Below, piece by piece: positions 17,376-25,431 of a stretch of 64,000 nucleotides of DNA. The number at the start of each line of letters is the position of its first letter. Position 1 is the stretch's first letter. The DNA comes from Microbacterium oryzae (GTDB lineage: Bacteria > Actinomycetota > Actinomycetes > Actinomycetales > Microbacteriaceae), in the NCBI RefSeq assembly GCF_009735645.1, contig NZ_CP032550.1, positions 930,001 through 994,000 of the forward strand, read 5' to 3'. A program made the translations under genes and the position numbers. The notes beneath the pieces are model-generated. The model was not told the DNA's origin. It did no database searches and saw only the letters and a list, made by a program, of their open reading frames with translations.

Positions 17376-18470
17376 TCAGGCCGCGCGGGCGCGACCGAGC
17401 TCGACGAGCTCGGTGATGAGCTCCGAGTACGTCATCCCCGAGGCGATCCAGCACTTCGGGAACATCGAGATCGGCGTGAAGCCGGGCATGGTGTTGAGCT
17501 CGTTGACGACGACCTCGCCCTCCGTCGTGAGGAAGACGTCCACGCGCGCCAGGCCACGGCCATCCACCGCCTCGAACGCGCGGACGCCCACCTCGCGGAT
17601 GGCCGTGATCTGCTCGTCGGTGAGATCCGCCGGGCACACGACGTCGACGCCCTCGCCGCCGAGGTACTTCCCCTCGAAGTCGTAGAAGTCGCGGGTCGTC
17701 AGCACGATCTCGCCGGGAAGCGAGGCGCGCGCAGGGCCGCCGTCGCGCCCCTCGAGCATGGCGACCTCGATCTCGCGCCCGGCGATCCCCTGCTCCACGA
17801 GCACCTTGTCGTCCTCGGCGAAGGCGATGCGCATCGCCTCGTCGAGCTCGGAGGCGTCGCGGGCCTTCGAGACGCCGACGCTGGAGCCCGCGCGCGCGGG
17901 CTTGACGAAGAGCGGGTAGCCGAGCGCGTCGGCCTCCGCGCGCACGGCGTCGGCGTCGGCGTCCCACCGCACCTTCCGCACGGTCGTCCACGGCGCGACC
18001 GGCACGCCCTCGGCCTGCAGCGCGACCTTCATGAAGTGCTTGTCCATGCACAGCGCCGAGTCGAGCACCCCGCCGCCGGCGTAGGGCAGGCCGAGGATGT
18101 CGAGGAAGCCCTGCATCGTCCCGTCCTCGCCATGCAGGCCGTGGAGGATCGGCAGCACCGCGTCCACCTCGCCGAGCTCGCGCTCGCTGCCGTCGTCGAG
18201 CCGGACCCGCAGCGTGCGGTCCGCGCCGCCCTGGGGCCAGATGACGCGCGTGCCGTTGTCGACGACCTCGGGCAGGCGCTCGGCGTCGAGCCGGAACCGG
18301 CTCGGGTCGTCCTCCTCGAGGACGAAGACGCCGTCGCGGGTGATCCCGATCGGGATCACCCGGTAGCGGTCACGGTCGATCGCGCCCAGCACCCCGCCCG
18401 CCGTCGCGGAGGAGATCGCGTGCTCGCTGGAGCGCCCGCCGAAGAGCACCGCCACTGTCGCCGTCGTCAT
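17376..18470 (-). CDS. ddl: D-alanine--D-alanine ligase
   Basis: The 364-residue ATP-grasp ligase makes the D-Ala-D-Ala dipeptide for peptidoglycan. It shows the start VAVLFGGRSSEHAIS, LPILHGLHGEDGTMQGFLD near residue 105, the ATP-grasp FVKPARAGSSVGVSK and the metal/ATP-binding VNELNTMPGFTPISMFPK near 315-335. The ATG at 18470 gives the canonical N-terminus, but it lies 101 nt inside the 3' end of gpsA in another frame. It is the last gene of the murA-plsC-gpsA-ddl operon, linking phospholipid and peptidoglycan precursor supply. Confidence 0.96.
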   Translation of the reverse strand: MTTATVAVLFGGRSSEHAISSATAGGVLGAIDRDRYRVIPIGITRDGVFVLEEDDPSRFRLDAERLPEVVDNGTRVIWPQGGADRTLRVRLDDGSERELGEVDAVLPILHGLHGEDGTMQGFLDILGLPYAGGGVLDSALCMDKHFMKVALQAEGVPVAPWTTVRKVRWDADADAVRAEADALGYPLFVKPARAGSSVGVSKARDASELDEAMRIAFAEDDKVLVEQGIAGREIEVAMLEGRDGGPARASLPGEIVLTTRDFYDFEGKYLGGEGVDVVCPADLTDEQITAIREVGVRAFEAVDGRGLARVDVFLTTEGEVVVNELNTMPGFTPISMFPKCWIASGMTYSELITELVELGRARAA

Positions 18471-19485
18471 TCGTCGTCCTCTCGCCCCGAGGGGTGTCAT
18501 CGTCTGTGGTGAGGTGGGGCGCGATGTCGCGCGGGTCGAGCGTGCCATCCAGCACCATGCGCACCTGCTCGACGATGGGCATCTCCACGCCCTTCGCCCG
18601 CGCGAGCTTGAGGATGGGCGCGACGGAGCCGAGGCCCTCGGCCGTCTGCTCCATCTGCTTCACGACGTCCTGCAGCGTGTAGCCCTGCCCGAGGAGGCGC
18701 CCCGCGGTGTTGTTGCGGCTGAGCGGCGACTGGCACGTCGCGATGAGGTCGCCGAGCCCGGCCAGCCCCTGCATGGTCTCCGCCCGCGCGCCGTAGGCGA
18801 CGGCGAAGTCCGTCATCTCCACGAGGCCGCGCGTGATGATGGAGGCCTTCGTGTTCTCGCCGTAGCCCACGCCGTCGACGATGCCGATGGCGACCGCGAT
18901 GAGATTCTTCAGCACTCCGCCGAACTCCGTGCCGATCACGTCGGTGTTGACGAAGCTGCGGAAGTAGCGGTTGCGCGCGGTCCGCGCGATGCGGTCGGCG
19001 GTCTCCTGGCTCGACGAGGAGATGACGGCGGCGGTGGGCTGCTCGCGGGCGATCTCGAGGGCGAGGTTCGGGCCGCTGGCGACCGCGATGCGCGCGGGGT
19101 CGCAGTCGAGCGCCTGCTCGACGACCTGGCTCATCCGCAGGCCCGACTTCTTCTCCACGCCCTTCATGAGGCTGACGACCGGCACGTCGGGCCCGATGAG
19201 CGGACGCAGCTGCTTGAGCGTGTCGCGTGCGGACTTGCTGGGCACCGAGAGGTAGATCTGGTCGGCGCCCTCGACGGCCTTCTGCAGCACATGGGTGGCG
19301 CGGATGGTCCGGGGCAGGTTGATGCCGGCGAGGTACTGCGAATTGCGCTTCGCCTGGTCGATCTCGTACGCGAGCTCCGCGCGCCGCGCCCACATCGTGA
19401 CCTGCGCGCCCCCGTCGGCGAGGATCTTGCCGAAGGTCGTGCCCCAGCTGCCCGCGCCGAGCACGACCACGCGCTCGGGGATCAC
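18370..19485 (-). CDS. gpsA: NAD(P)H-dependent glycerol-3-phosphate dehydrogenase
   Basis: The 371-residue enzyme makes sn-glycerol-3-phosphate for phospholipid synthesis. Visible are the Rossmann motif VVLGAGSWGTTFG near residue 6, SLMKGVE, SGPNLALEIA with the FRSFVNTDVIGTEFGGVLKN segment, NLIAVAIGIVDG, and GLAGLGDLIATC near 255. The usual length is 330-345; the last 30 or so residues are a charged low-complexity tail that overlaps ddl by 101 nt. The start GTG at 19485 overlaps the plsC stop (GTGA). The tail may be real or reflect a sequence error; nothing else in the gene is odd. Confidence 0.94.
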   Translation of the reverse strand: MIPERVVVLGAGSWGTTFGKILADGGAQVTMWARRAELAYEIDQAKRNSQYLAGINLPRTIRATHVLQKAVEGADQIYLSVPSKSARDTLKQLRPLIGPDVPVVSLMKGVEKKSGLRMSQVVEQALDCDPARIAVASGPNLALEIAREQPTAAVISSSSQETADRIARTARNRYFRSFVNTDVIGTEFGGVLKNLIAVAIGIVDGVGYGENTKASIITRGLVEMTDFAVAYGARAETMQGLAGLGDLIATCQSPLSRNNTAGRLLGQGYTLQDVVKQMEQTAEGLGSVAPILKLARAKGVEMPIVEQVRMVLDGTLDPRDIAPHLTTDDDTPRGERTTNDDGDSGGALRRALQRARDLLRDGGRGAGRDRP

Positions 19486-20222
19486 AGCTTGCCCGTCTCG
19501 GTCTGGCCGTGCTGCGACGGGTCCCAGCGCTCGGGCGGCGCGGTCTCGCCGCGCAGGTCCTCGAGGAGCGCCGTGATCGCCGCCATCAGGCGCTCGGTCG
19601 CGGTCTGGATCGCCGCCTGATCGGTGCGCCCCGTCAGGTCCGCCAGGTCCACCGGCTCGCCGATCGCGACCGTGATGCGCTTGCGCGGCGGCAGGACGGA
19701 GAGCTTCCCGTAGCGCGGCATGAGGTCCTGCGCGCCCCAGTGGGCCATCGGGATGAGCGGGATGCCGCCGGCGAGCGCCAGGCGCGCGGCGCCCGACTTG
19801 CCGCGCATCGGCCACAGGTCGGGGTCGCGCGTGAGCGTTCCCTCCGGGTAGACGATGACGCCGCTCTGATCCTCGGCGAGCTTCGTCGCCTGCGCGATCG
19901 CCTGCGCCGCCGCGCCGCGCGAGCGCGCGACCGGCACCATCCCCGCCCGGTGCAGCAGCCATCCCACGACCGGGATGCGGAAGAGGCTCTCCTTCGCGAG
20001 GAACCGGGGCGCGCGACCGATCCGCCACGTGGCGAGGGCCACGATGAGCGGATCGATCTCGCTGTGGTGGTTCGGCGCGAGGACGTACGCTCCCCGCTCC
20101 GGCAGCCGCTCGGCCCCGCGGACCTCGATGCGCGCGACGAGGCCGAACATCGGCACGACGAGCGCCGCGAGCGGCCAGAAGATGCTCGGGCGCGACTTCT
20201 CGGCGGAAGCGCCCACCGTCAC
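19482..20222 (-). CDS. plsC: 1-acyl-sn-glycerol-3-phosphate acyltransferase
   Basis: The 246-residue membrane-associated acyltransferase converts lysophosphatidate to phosphatidate. The catalytic H-x4-D box is NHHSEID near residue 52 and the glycerol-phosphate-binding box is VYPEGTLTRD near residue 127. A single hydrophobic segment at the start (FWPLAALVVPMFGLVARI) would anchor it. The GTG at 20222 overlaps the murA stop. Placed before gpsA, it supplies the next step of the same pathway. Confidence 0.92.
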   Translation of the reverse strand: MTVGASAEKSRPSIFWPLAALVVPMFGLVARIEVRGAERLPERGAYVLAPNHHSEIDPLIVALATWRIGRAPRFLAKESLFRIPVVGWLLHRAGMVPVARSRGAAAQAIAQATKLAEDQSGVIVYPEGTLTRDPDLWPMRGKSGAARLALAGGIPLIPMAHWGAQDLMPRYGKLSVLPPRKRITVAIGEPVDLADLTGRTDQAAIQTATERLMAAITALLEDLRGETAPPERWDPSQHGQTETGKL

Positions 20223-21586
20223 CCCACGACGTCGAAGTCGGCGCCGAGCGCGGTGAGCTTCTCGAAGAACTTCTCGTAGCCGCGTCGGATGATGCCGACG
20301 CCGGACACCCGCGACGTGCCCTCGGCCGCCAACGCCGCGATGACGTGGCTGTACCCGCCGCGGAGGTCGGGCACGACGATGTCGGCGCCGTGCAGCGGCG
20401 TCGGACCGGTGATCACGGCTGCCTGCTCGAGCTCGCGACGCGGCACGCGCCGGTAGGCGCCTTCCAGGCCCTCGCGGTGCACGACGATGTCCGCGCCCAT
20501 CTGGTTGAGCGCCTCGATGAAGCCGAAGCGGTTCTCGTAGACGGTCTCGTGCACGACGGACGTGCCGTTGGCCTGCGTGAGCGCGACGATCAGCGGCTGC
20601 TGCCAGTCGGTCATGAAGCCGGGGTGCACATCGGTCTCGACGGTGACGGCCTTGAGGGGCGTCGTGCCGCGACGGAAGCGGATGCCCTCGTCGGTGATGT
20701 CGAAGTCGCCGCCGACCTTGCGGTACACGTTGAGGAACGTGAGCATCTCGTACTGGCGCGCGCCCTTGACGAAGATGTCGCCATCCGTGGCCAGCGCGGC
20801 AGCAGCCCAGGAGGCCGCCTCGTTCCGGTCGAACAGCGAGCGGTGGTCGTAACCGCGCAGCTCGCTGACGCCCTCGATGAAGATCACCCGGTTCGGCTCG
20901 TACGAGATGATGGCGCCCATCTTCTGCAGCACGCCGATGAGGTCCATGATCTCGGGCTCGATCGCCGCGTTGCGCAGCTCTGTCACGCCCGACGCGCGCA
21001 CCGCCGTGAGCAGCACCTGCTCGGTGGCGCCCACGCTCGGGTACGGCAGCTCGATGTCGGCGCCGTGCAGGCCGTTGGGGGCCGACAGGCGGATACCGCT
21101 GGGCTGCTTGTCGACGACCGCGCCGAACGCGCGCAGCGCGTCGAGGTGGAAGTCGATCGGGCGGTCGCCGATGCGGCAGCCGCCGAGGTCGGGGATGAAC
21201 GCCTGACCCAGCACGTGCAGCAGCGGGCCGCAGAACAGGATCGGGATGCGCGAGGAGCCCGCGTGCGCGTCGATCTCCTCGAAGTTCGCGGACTTCGCCT
21301 CGCTCGGATCGAGGATCAGCGAGCCGGGCTCCTCGCCCTCGGACACGGCCACGCCGTGCACCTCGAGGAGCGATCGCACGACCTCGACATCGCGGATGTC
21401 GGGCACGTCGCGCAGGATGCTCGGCGTCTCTCCGAGGAGAGAGGCGACCATCGCCTTCGTGGCGAGGTTCTTGGCACCTCGCACGTCGACCTGTCCGCGC
21501 AGCGGCCGTCCGCCGCGGATCTCGATCACTTCGCCGCTCGGGGATGCCGAAGCACCCGCGGCCTTGGTGTCGCCCAGGAGAGTCAT
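20219..21586 (-). CDS. murA: UDP-N-acetylglucosamine 1-carboxyvinyltransferase
   Basis: The 455-residue enzyme adds enolpyruvate to UDP-GlcNAc, the first committed step of peptidoglycan synthesis. The substrate Lys is in RGAKNLATKAM near residue 40. The flexible loop carries Cys (LGGCRIGDRPIDFH near residue 136), the residue attacked by fosfomycin; some actinobacteria such as Mycobacterium have Asp there instead. The motif GYDHRSLFDRNEA and C-terminal GGYSHVIAAL are also present. A possible -10 (TGTAGT) lies about 15 nt upstream on the minus strand, and GAGG 10 nt before the ATG. Confidence 0.95.
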   Translation of the reverse strand: MTLLGDTKAAGASASPSGEVIEIRGGRPLRGQVDVRGAKNLATKAMVASLLGETPSILRDVPDIRDVEVVRSLLEVHGVAVSEGEEPGSLILDPSEAKSANFEEIDAHAGSSRIPILFCGPLLHVLGQAFIPDLGGCRIGDRPIDFHLDALRAFGAVVDKQPSGIRLSAPNGLHGADIELPYPSVGATEQVLLTAVRASGVTELRNAAIEPEIMDLIGVLQKMGAIISYEPNRVIFIEGVSELRGYDHRSLFDRNEAASWAAAALATDGDIFVKGARQYEMLTFLNVYRKVGGDFDITDEGIRFRRGTTPLKAVTVETDVHPGFMTDWQQPLIVALTQANGTSVVHETVYENRFGFIEALNQMGADIVVHREGLEGAYRRVPRRELEQAAVITGPTPLHGADIVVPDLRGGYSHVIAALAAEGTSRVSGVGIIRRGYEKFFEKLTALGADFDVVG

Positions 21587-21653
21587 GTGCTGGTGGCCTC
21601 ACTACAGTTCTGGCGGGTTCTCCGCCGGATTGACGGGGCCCCGAGCCCCGAGC

Positions 21654-22250
21654 TCACGGAACGGGTATCGTCCGTGGCCGCCACGCCTCGCGGCGGGCCT
21701 CGAACTCCGCGATCTTGTCCTCATTGCGGAGTGTGAGCCCGATATCATCGAGCCCCTCGAGGAGCCGCCACCTAGTGTAATCGTCGATCTCGAACGGGGC
21801 CGTGAAGTCGCCGAGTGCGGCGGTTCGCGCCACCAGGTCGACCGTCATCTCGACCCCGGGCTGCGCGTCGATGGCGGCCCAGAAGCGCTCGAGGTCGTCC
21901 TCCGAGATGATGCCGGTGACGAGGCCCTGCTTGCCGGAGTTGCCGCGGAAGATGTCGGCGAACCGGGTGCTCAGCACGACCTTGAAGCCGTAGTCGCGCA
22001 GCGCCCAGACGGCGTGCTCCCGGCTCGATCCCGTGCCGAAGTCCGGGCCGGCGACGAGCACCGAGGCGTGCTGGAACGGCTCCTGGTTGAGGACGAACTG
22101 CGGGTCCTGGCGCCAGCCGTGGAAGAGCGCGTCCTCGAAGCCCGTCTTCGTGACGCGCTTGAGGAAGACGGCGGGGATGATCTGGTCGGTGTCGACGTTC
22201 GAGCGCTTGAGCGGCGCCGCGACACCCGTGTGAGTGGTGAACTTCTCCAT
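21654..22250 (-). CDS. leuD: 3-isopropylmalate dehydratase small subunit
   Basis: The 198-residue swivel-domain subunit pairs with LeuC to isomerise 2- to 3-isopropylmalate in leucine synthesis. The family start [19 protein letters not shown] and the active-site segment [17 protein letters not shown] near residue 75 are intact. It follows leuC by 10 nt, so the two are co-transcribed and probably under the control of the upstream leader. Confidence 0.96.
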   Translation of the reverse strand: MEKFTTHTGVAAPLKRSNVDTDQIIPAVFLKRVTKTGFEDALFHGWRQDPQFVLNQEPFQHASVLVAGPDFGTGSSREHAVWALRDYGFKVVLSTRFADIFRGNSGKQGLVTGIISEDDLERFWAAIDAQPGVEMTVDLVARTAALGDFTAPFEIDDYTRWRLLEGLDDIGLTLRNEDKIAEFEARREAWRPRTIPVP

Positions 22251-22260
22251 GGCGTGCTCC

Positions 22261-23730
22261 TCAGGCCGTCGCGTCGGTCAGGGCGGGGTGGTCGGCGGCG
22301 GCGAGATCGGACGGGCTCGACAGCGTGCCGCGCACGGCGGTCGCGGCAGCCACGAGCGGCGAGACCAGGTGCGTGCGGCCGCCCTTGCCCTGGCGTCCCT
22401 CGAAGTTGCGGTTGGAGGTCGACGCGCAGCGCTCCCCCGGTGCGAGCTGATCGGGGTTCATCCCCAGGCACATCGAGCACCCCGCGAAGCGCCACTCGGC
22501 GCCGAACTCCTTGACGATCCTGTCGATGCCCTCGGCCTCGGCCTGCAGGCGCACGCGGGCGGAGCCGGGAACGACCATGACGCGCACGCCGTCGGCCTTC
22601 GTGCGCCCCTCGATGATCGACGCGAAGGCGCGCAGATCCTCGATGCGGCTGTTCGTGCACGACCCCATGAAGACCGCGTCCACGGGGACGTCCTTCATCG
22701 GCGTGCCGGGCACGAGGTCCATGTACTCCAGCGCCCGCTCGGCGGCGGCGCGGGCGTTCGGGTCCTCGAAGTCCTCCGCGGCGGGAACGACGTCACTCAG
22801 CGACACGCCCTGACCGGGGTTCGTCCCCCAGGTGACGAACGGCTCGAGCTCGTTCGCGTCGATGAAGACCTCGGCGTCGAACGCCGCGCCCTCGTCCGTC
22901 GGGAGGGTGCGCCAGTAGGCGACCGCATCCTCCCAGTCCTGGCCCTGCGGAGCGTGGGGGCGCCCCTCGAGGTAGGCGAACGTCGTCTCATCGGGCGCGA
23001 CCATCCCGGCTCGCGCGCCCGCCTCGATCGACATGTTGCAGATCGTCATCCGGCCCTCCATGGAGAGCGAGCGGATGGCACTGCCGCGGTACTCGAGGAC
23101 GTACCCCTGACCGCCGCCGGTGCCGATCTTCGCGATGACGGCGAGGATGATGTCCTTCGCGGTGACGCCGGGCTTCAGGTCGCCCTCGACGGTGATCGCC
23201 ATCGTCTTGAACGGCTTCAGCGGCAGCGTCTGCGTCGCCATGACGTGCTCGACCTCGCTGGTGCCGATGCCGAAGGCCATGGCGCCGAACGCTCCGTGCG
23301 TGGACGTGTGGCTGTCACCGCAGACGACGGTGATGCCGGGCATGGTGAGCCCCAGCTGCGGGCCGACGACATGCACGATGCCCTGCTCGGCGTCGCCCAG
23401 CGAGTGCAGGCGCACGCCGAACTCCGCCGCGTTGCGACGCAGGGTCTCGATCTGCGTGCGGCTCGTCAGGTCGGCGATCGGCTTGTCGATGTCGAGCGTC
23501 GGAGTGTTGTGGTCCTCCGTCGCGATCGTGAGGTCGAGGCGACGCAGGCCGCGCCCCTCGGCGCGCAGGCCGTCGAACGCCTGCGGGCTCGTCACCTCGT
23601 GCACCAGGTGCAGATCGATGTAGATGAGGTCGGGCTGACCGTCCTCGCCCTTCACGACGAGGTGGTCGTCCCAGACCTTCTCGGCGAGGGTGCGGGGGCG
23701 GTCCGGGATCCGGATGTCGTTGCTGCTCAT
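22261..23730 (-). CDS. leuC: 3-isopropylmalate dehydratase large subunit
   Basis: The 489-residue aconitase-fold subunit carries a [4Fe-4S] cluster. The cluster ligands are the Cys in MGSCTNSR near residue 350 and the pair in [10 protein letters not shown] near residues 410-416. [19 protein letters not shown] near 140 is the conserved substrate loop. It starts with ATG at 23730 behind AAGGAG (minus strand, 23746-23741, spacing 10). The ribosome binding site is nearly complementary to the Leu codons of a 16-codon leader ORF upstream. Confidence 0.96.
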   Translation of the reverse strand: MSSNDIRIPDRPRTLAEKVWDDHLVVKGEDGQPDLIYIDLHLVHEVTSPQAFDGLRAEGRGLRRLDLTIATEDHNTPTLDIDKPIADLTSRTQIETLRRNAAEFGVRLHSLGDAEQGIVHVVGPQLGLTMPGITVVCGDSHTSTHGAFGAMAFGIGTSEVEHVMATQTLPLKPFKTMAITVEGDLKPGVTAKDIILAVIAKIGTGGGQGYVLEYRGSAIRSLSMEGRMTICNMSIEAGARAGMVAPDETTFAYLEGRPHAPQGQDWEDAVAYWRTLPTDEGAAFDAEVFIDANELEPFVTWGTNPGQGVSLSDVVPAAEDFEDPNARAAAERALEYMDLVPGTPMKDVPVDAVFMGSCTNSRIEDLRAFASIIEGRTKADGVRVMVVPGSARVRLQAEAEGIDRIVKEFGAEWRFAGCSMCLGMNPDQLAPGERCASTSNRNFEGRQGKGGRTHLVSPLVAAATAVRGTLSSPSDLAAADHPALTDATA

Positions 23731-23776
23731 GCTCTTCCTGCTCCTTGCGGTCGTCGGTGTCGGCCTACGACGGACT

Positions 23777-23815
23777 CCGCGACGGGCTAAGGCCTAGAGC
23801 GTGACCCCGTCGCGG
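23777..23815 (-). promoter_or_regulatory. Leader RNA hairpin upstream of leuC
   Basis: A perfect 10-bp inverted repeat (23777-23786 with 23806-23815, 19-nt loop) begins right after the Leu codons of the leader ORF and encloses its stop codon. A ribosome stalled at the Leu codons would cover the 5' arm, so the hairpin could respond to leucyl-tRNA supply. Confidence 0.5.
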
Positions 23816-23844
23816 CGCATAAGGAGAAGTCGGGCGCACCGCAC
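23794..23844 (-). CDS. Putative leucine leader peptide (leuC attenuator)
   Basis: This is a 16-residue ORF, VRCARLLLMRRDGVTL, from GTG at 23844 to TAG at 23794. It has three consecutive Leu codons (CTT CTC CTT) at codons 6-8 and a fourth as the last sense codon. CTT is unusual in this GC-rich genome. The start lies 6 nt after a TATTCT -10, so the message would be leaderless. The codon run CUUCUCCUU is complementary at 8 of 9 positions to the leuC ribosome-binding region, suggesting translational or transcriptional attenuation by leucine starvation. This is inferred from sequence alone. Confidence 0.6.
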   Translation of the reverse strand: MRCARLLLMRRDGVTL

Positions 23845-23850
23845 CTCCTC

Positions 23851-23856
23851 AGAATA
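23851..23856 (-). promoter_or_regulatory. Leaderless-type -10 (TATTCT) of the leuC leader
   Basis: On the minus strand TATTCT is followed by GAGGAG and the leader GTG at 23844. No convincing -35 is visible 17 nt upstream. Confidence 0.5.
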
Positions 23857-23906
23857 GCAGGGTGCTCAGCGCACCCCCGCCCCCTGCGAGATGTGCGCAG
23901 ACGACT

Positions 23907-23947
23907 GCGGCGCGTCGATCTGTCGAGTGGACAGATCGACGCGCCGC
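23907..23947 (-). terminator. Strong terminator of the terC-family gene
   Basis: A perfect 18-bp stem with a 5-nt loop (23907-23924 with 23930-23947, loop GAGTG) lies 19 nt past the stop of the TerC gene. It insulates the leuCD operon downstream. Confidence 0.8.
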
Positions 23948-23965
23948 GTCCGTCTCGTCAATCGG

Positions 23966-24970
23966 TCAGCGGGTCCCCGCGGAGACCGAGCGCTCCCGGC
24001 GCGCGTCGCGTGCGTTCGAGATGAGGCTGGCGATGGTCGCGATCGCCATCGAGCCGATGATGACGCCGAGCGAGGTGAGGTTGCCGATCTCCGGCGCCCA
24101 CTCGACGTGATGCCCGCCGTTGATGAACGGCAGCTCGTTCTCGTGCAGCGCGTGAAGGAACAGCTTCACGCCGATGAACGCGAGGATGAACGCCACGCCG
24201 TAGTGCAGGTACTTCAGCTTCTCGAGCAGATCGCCCAGGAGGAAGTAGAGCTGACGGAGGCCCATCAGGGCGAAGAGGTTCGCCGCGAAGACGAGGAACG
24301 GCAGCTGCGTGATCCCGTAGATAGCGGGGATGGAGTCGATCGCGAACATGAGGTCGGTCACACCGATCGACACGAACACGATGAGCATGGGCGTGAGGAT
24401 CTTCTTGCCGTTCACCGTGGTGCGCAGCTTCGAGCCGTCGTACTCGTCGCTGACGTCGATGAAGCGACGCAGCGTGCGGACGATGAAGCTCTCGGTCTCC
24501 GCGTCATCGTCGTGCTTCTCCGGCATCGCCTGGCGCACGGCGGTGAAGATGAGGAACGCGCCGAAGAGGTAGAAGATCCAGCTGAGGTGCTGGATCGCGA
24601 CGGCGCCGAGCAGGATGAACGCCGCCCGCAGCACCAGCGCGATGATGATGCCCACCATCAGCACCTCCTGCTGATAGCGGCGGGGCACCGAGAACTGGCT
24701 CATGATGAGCACGAAGACGAACAGGTTGTCGATCGACAGGCTGTACTCGGTGAGCCAGCCGGCCACGAACTCGCCCGCGTGCTGCGCATCGCCGATCACC
24801 CACAGCAGCGCGGCGAACACCAGCGCGAGAGCGACATAGAAGACCACCCACAGCGTCGACTCGCGGGTGGAGGGGATGTGCGGCCGCTTGAGGATGAGCA
24901 GCAGGTCGGCGATGAGGATGACGGTCAGGATCACGAGGGATCCGACCTGGAACCAGACGGGGATGTCCAA
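23966..24970 (-). CDS. TerC-family integral membrane protein (probable Mn2+ exporter)
   Basis: The 334-residue protein has eight or more hydrophobic segments and the family motifs SIDNLFVFVLIMSQF near residue 80 and MFAIDSIPAIYGIT near residue 210; their Asp residues are implicated in metal handling. TerC/Alx-type proteins export Mn2+, and some help metallate exoenzymes. The start is TTG at 24970 with AAAGG about 9 nt upstream. A yybP-ykoY-type manganese riboswitch in the 5' leader supports the Mn2+ role. It ends in a strong hairpin. Confidence 0.9.
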   Translation of the reverse strand: MDIPVWFQVGSLVILTVILIADLLLILKRPHIPSTRESTLWVVFYVALALVFAALLWVIGDAQHAGEFVAGWLTEYSLSIDNLFVFVLIMSQFSVPRRYQQEVLMVGIIIALVLRAAFILLGAVAIQHLSWIFYLFGAFLIFTAVRQAMPEKHDDDAETESFIVRTLRRFIDVSDEYDGSKLRTTVNGKKILTPMLIVFVSIGVTDLMFAIDSIPAIYGITQLPFLVFAANLFALMGLRQLYFLLGDLLEKLKYLHYGVAFILAFIGVKLFLHALHENELPFINGGHHVEWAPEIGNLTSLGVIIGSMAIATIASLISNARDARRERSVSAGTR

Positions 24971-25002
24971 GCACAGGGCCTTTCAGAGGAACGGCGATGG
25001 GC

Positions 25003-25104
25003 GAAAGTCTCTCCCCCGCGCGATGCGCGGTGCGTGCCCGGGATCCCTCAGACGGGATCCGTGATGACGAGCAGGCGTTGACGGGATACTCCCTCTCGAC
25101 CTTC
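25003..25104 (-). promoter_or_regulatory. yybP-ykoY-type manganese riboswitch upstream of the TerC gene
   Basis: Read on the minus strand, the leader has the conserved GGGAGUA loop (around 25094-25087) and the second-loop sequence CGUCAUCACG, followed by GGAUCC-containing stems. The outer P1 helix can be drawn as GAAGGUC (25104-25098) with GACUUUC (25009-25003), including one G-U pair. The class binds Mn2+ and turns on exporter genes; TerC-family genes are its commonest actinobacterial targets. The motif match is from memory of the consensus, not a model search. Confidence 0.75.
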
Positions 25105-25209
25105 AAGGATATCGAAGGCCCGGCGGCGTGATCACCGCTGCGGGGCCTCGTGGAAAAGCGCCTCTGACCGGGCAGACACGCGCGGGCGACCGCAGGAGGG
25201 GGCCTCGAT

Positions 25210-25239
25210 TTGCCCGCTCCTGTTTCTCCGTGTCATACT
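25210..25239 (+). promoter_or_regulatory. Promoter of tRNA-Glu
   Basis: TTGCCC (25210-25215), an 18-nt spacer and CATACT (25234-25239) precede the tRNA by about 50 nt. Confidence 0.5.
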
Positions 25240-25290
25240 CTTCTAGTGCCCGGGAACGGGAACAACACGAAGAACTGAAGACAACGATAC

Positions 25291-25363
25291 GGCCCCATCG
25301 TATAGCGGCCTAGTACGCCGCCCTCTCACGGCGGTAACGCGGGTTCGAATCCCGCTGGGGTCA
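25291..25363 (+). tRNA. tRNA-Glu (anticodon CTC)
   Basis: The 73-nt cloverleaf has acceptor arms GGCCCCA/TGGGGTC, an anticodon stem around the loop CTCTCAC (anticodon CTC, reading GAG), and the T-arm GCGGGTTCGAATCCCGC. The genomic sequence continues CCG, so CCA is not encoded. A strong terminator follows. Confidence 0.97.
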
Positions 25364-25370
25364 CCGTAGA

Positions 25371-25406
25371 GAAGAAGCCCGGATCCGCAAGGATCCGGGC
25401 TTCTTC
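25371..25406 (+). terminator. Terminator of tRNA-Glu
   Basis: A perfect 16-bp stem (25371-25386 with 25391-25406) is closed by a GCAA tetraloop, 7 nt after the tRNA. Confidence 0.85.
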
Positions 25407-25431
25407 GCGCATCCGGTGGTTGACTGGGCCC

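Noticed and set aside
23731..23906. T-box leader before leuC
   Set aside because: No T-box AGGGUGGNACCGCG-like sequence or specifier stem is visible; a short Leu-rich ORF explains the features better.
25291..25363. tRNA-Glu as an integration (att) site
   Set aside because: No integrase and no duplicated tRNA 3' end nearby; the tRNA is followed by its own perfect terminator and ordinary genes.
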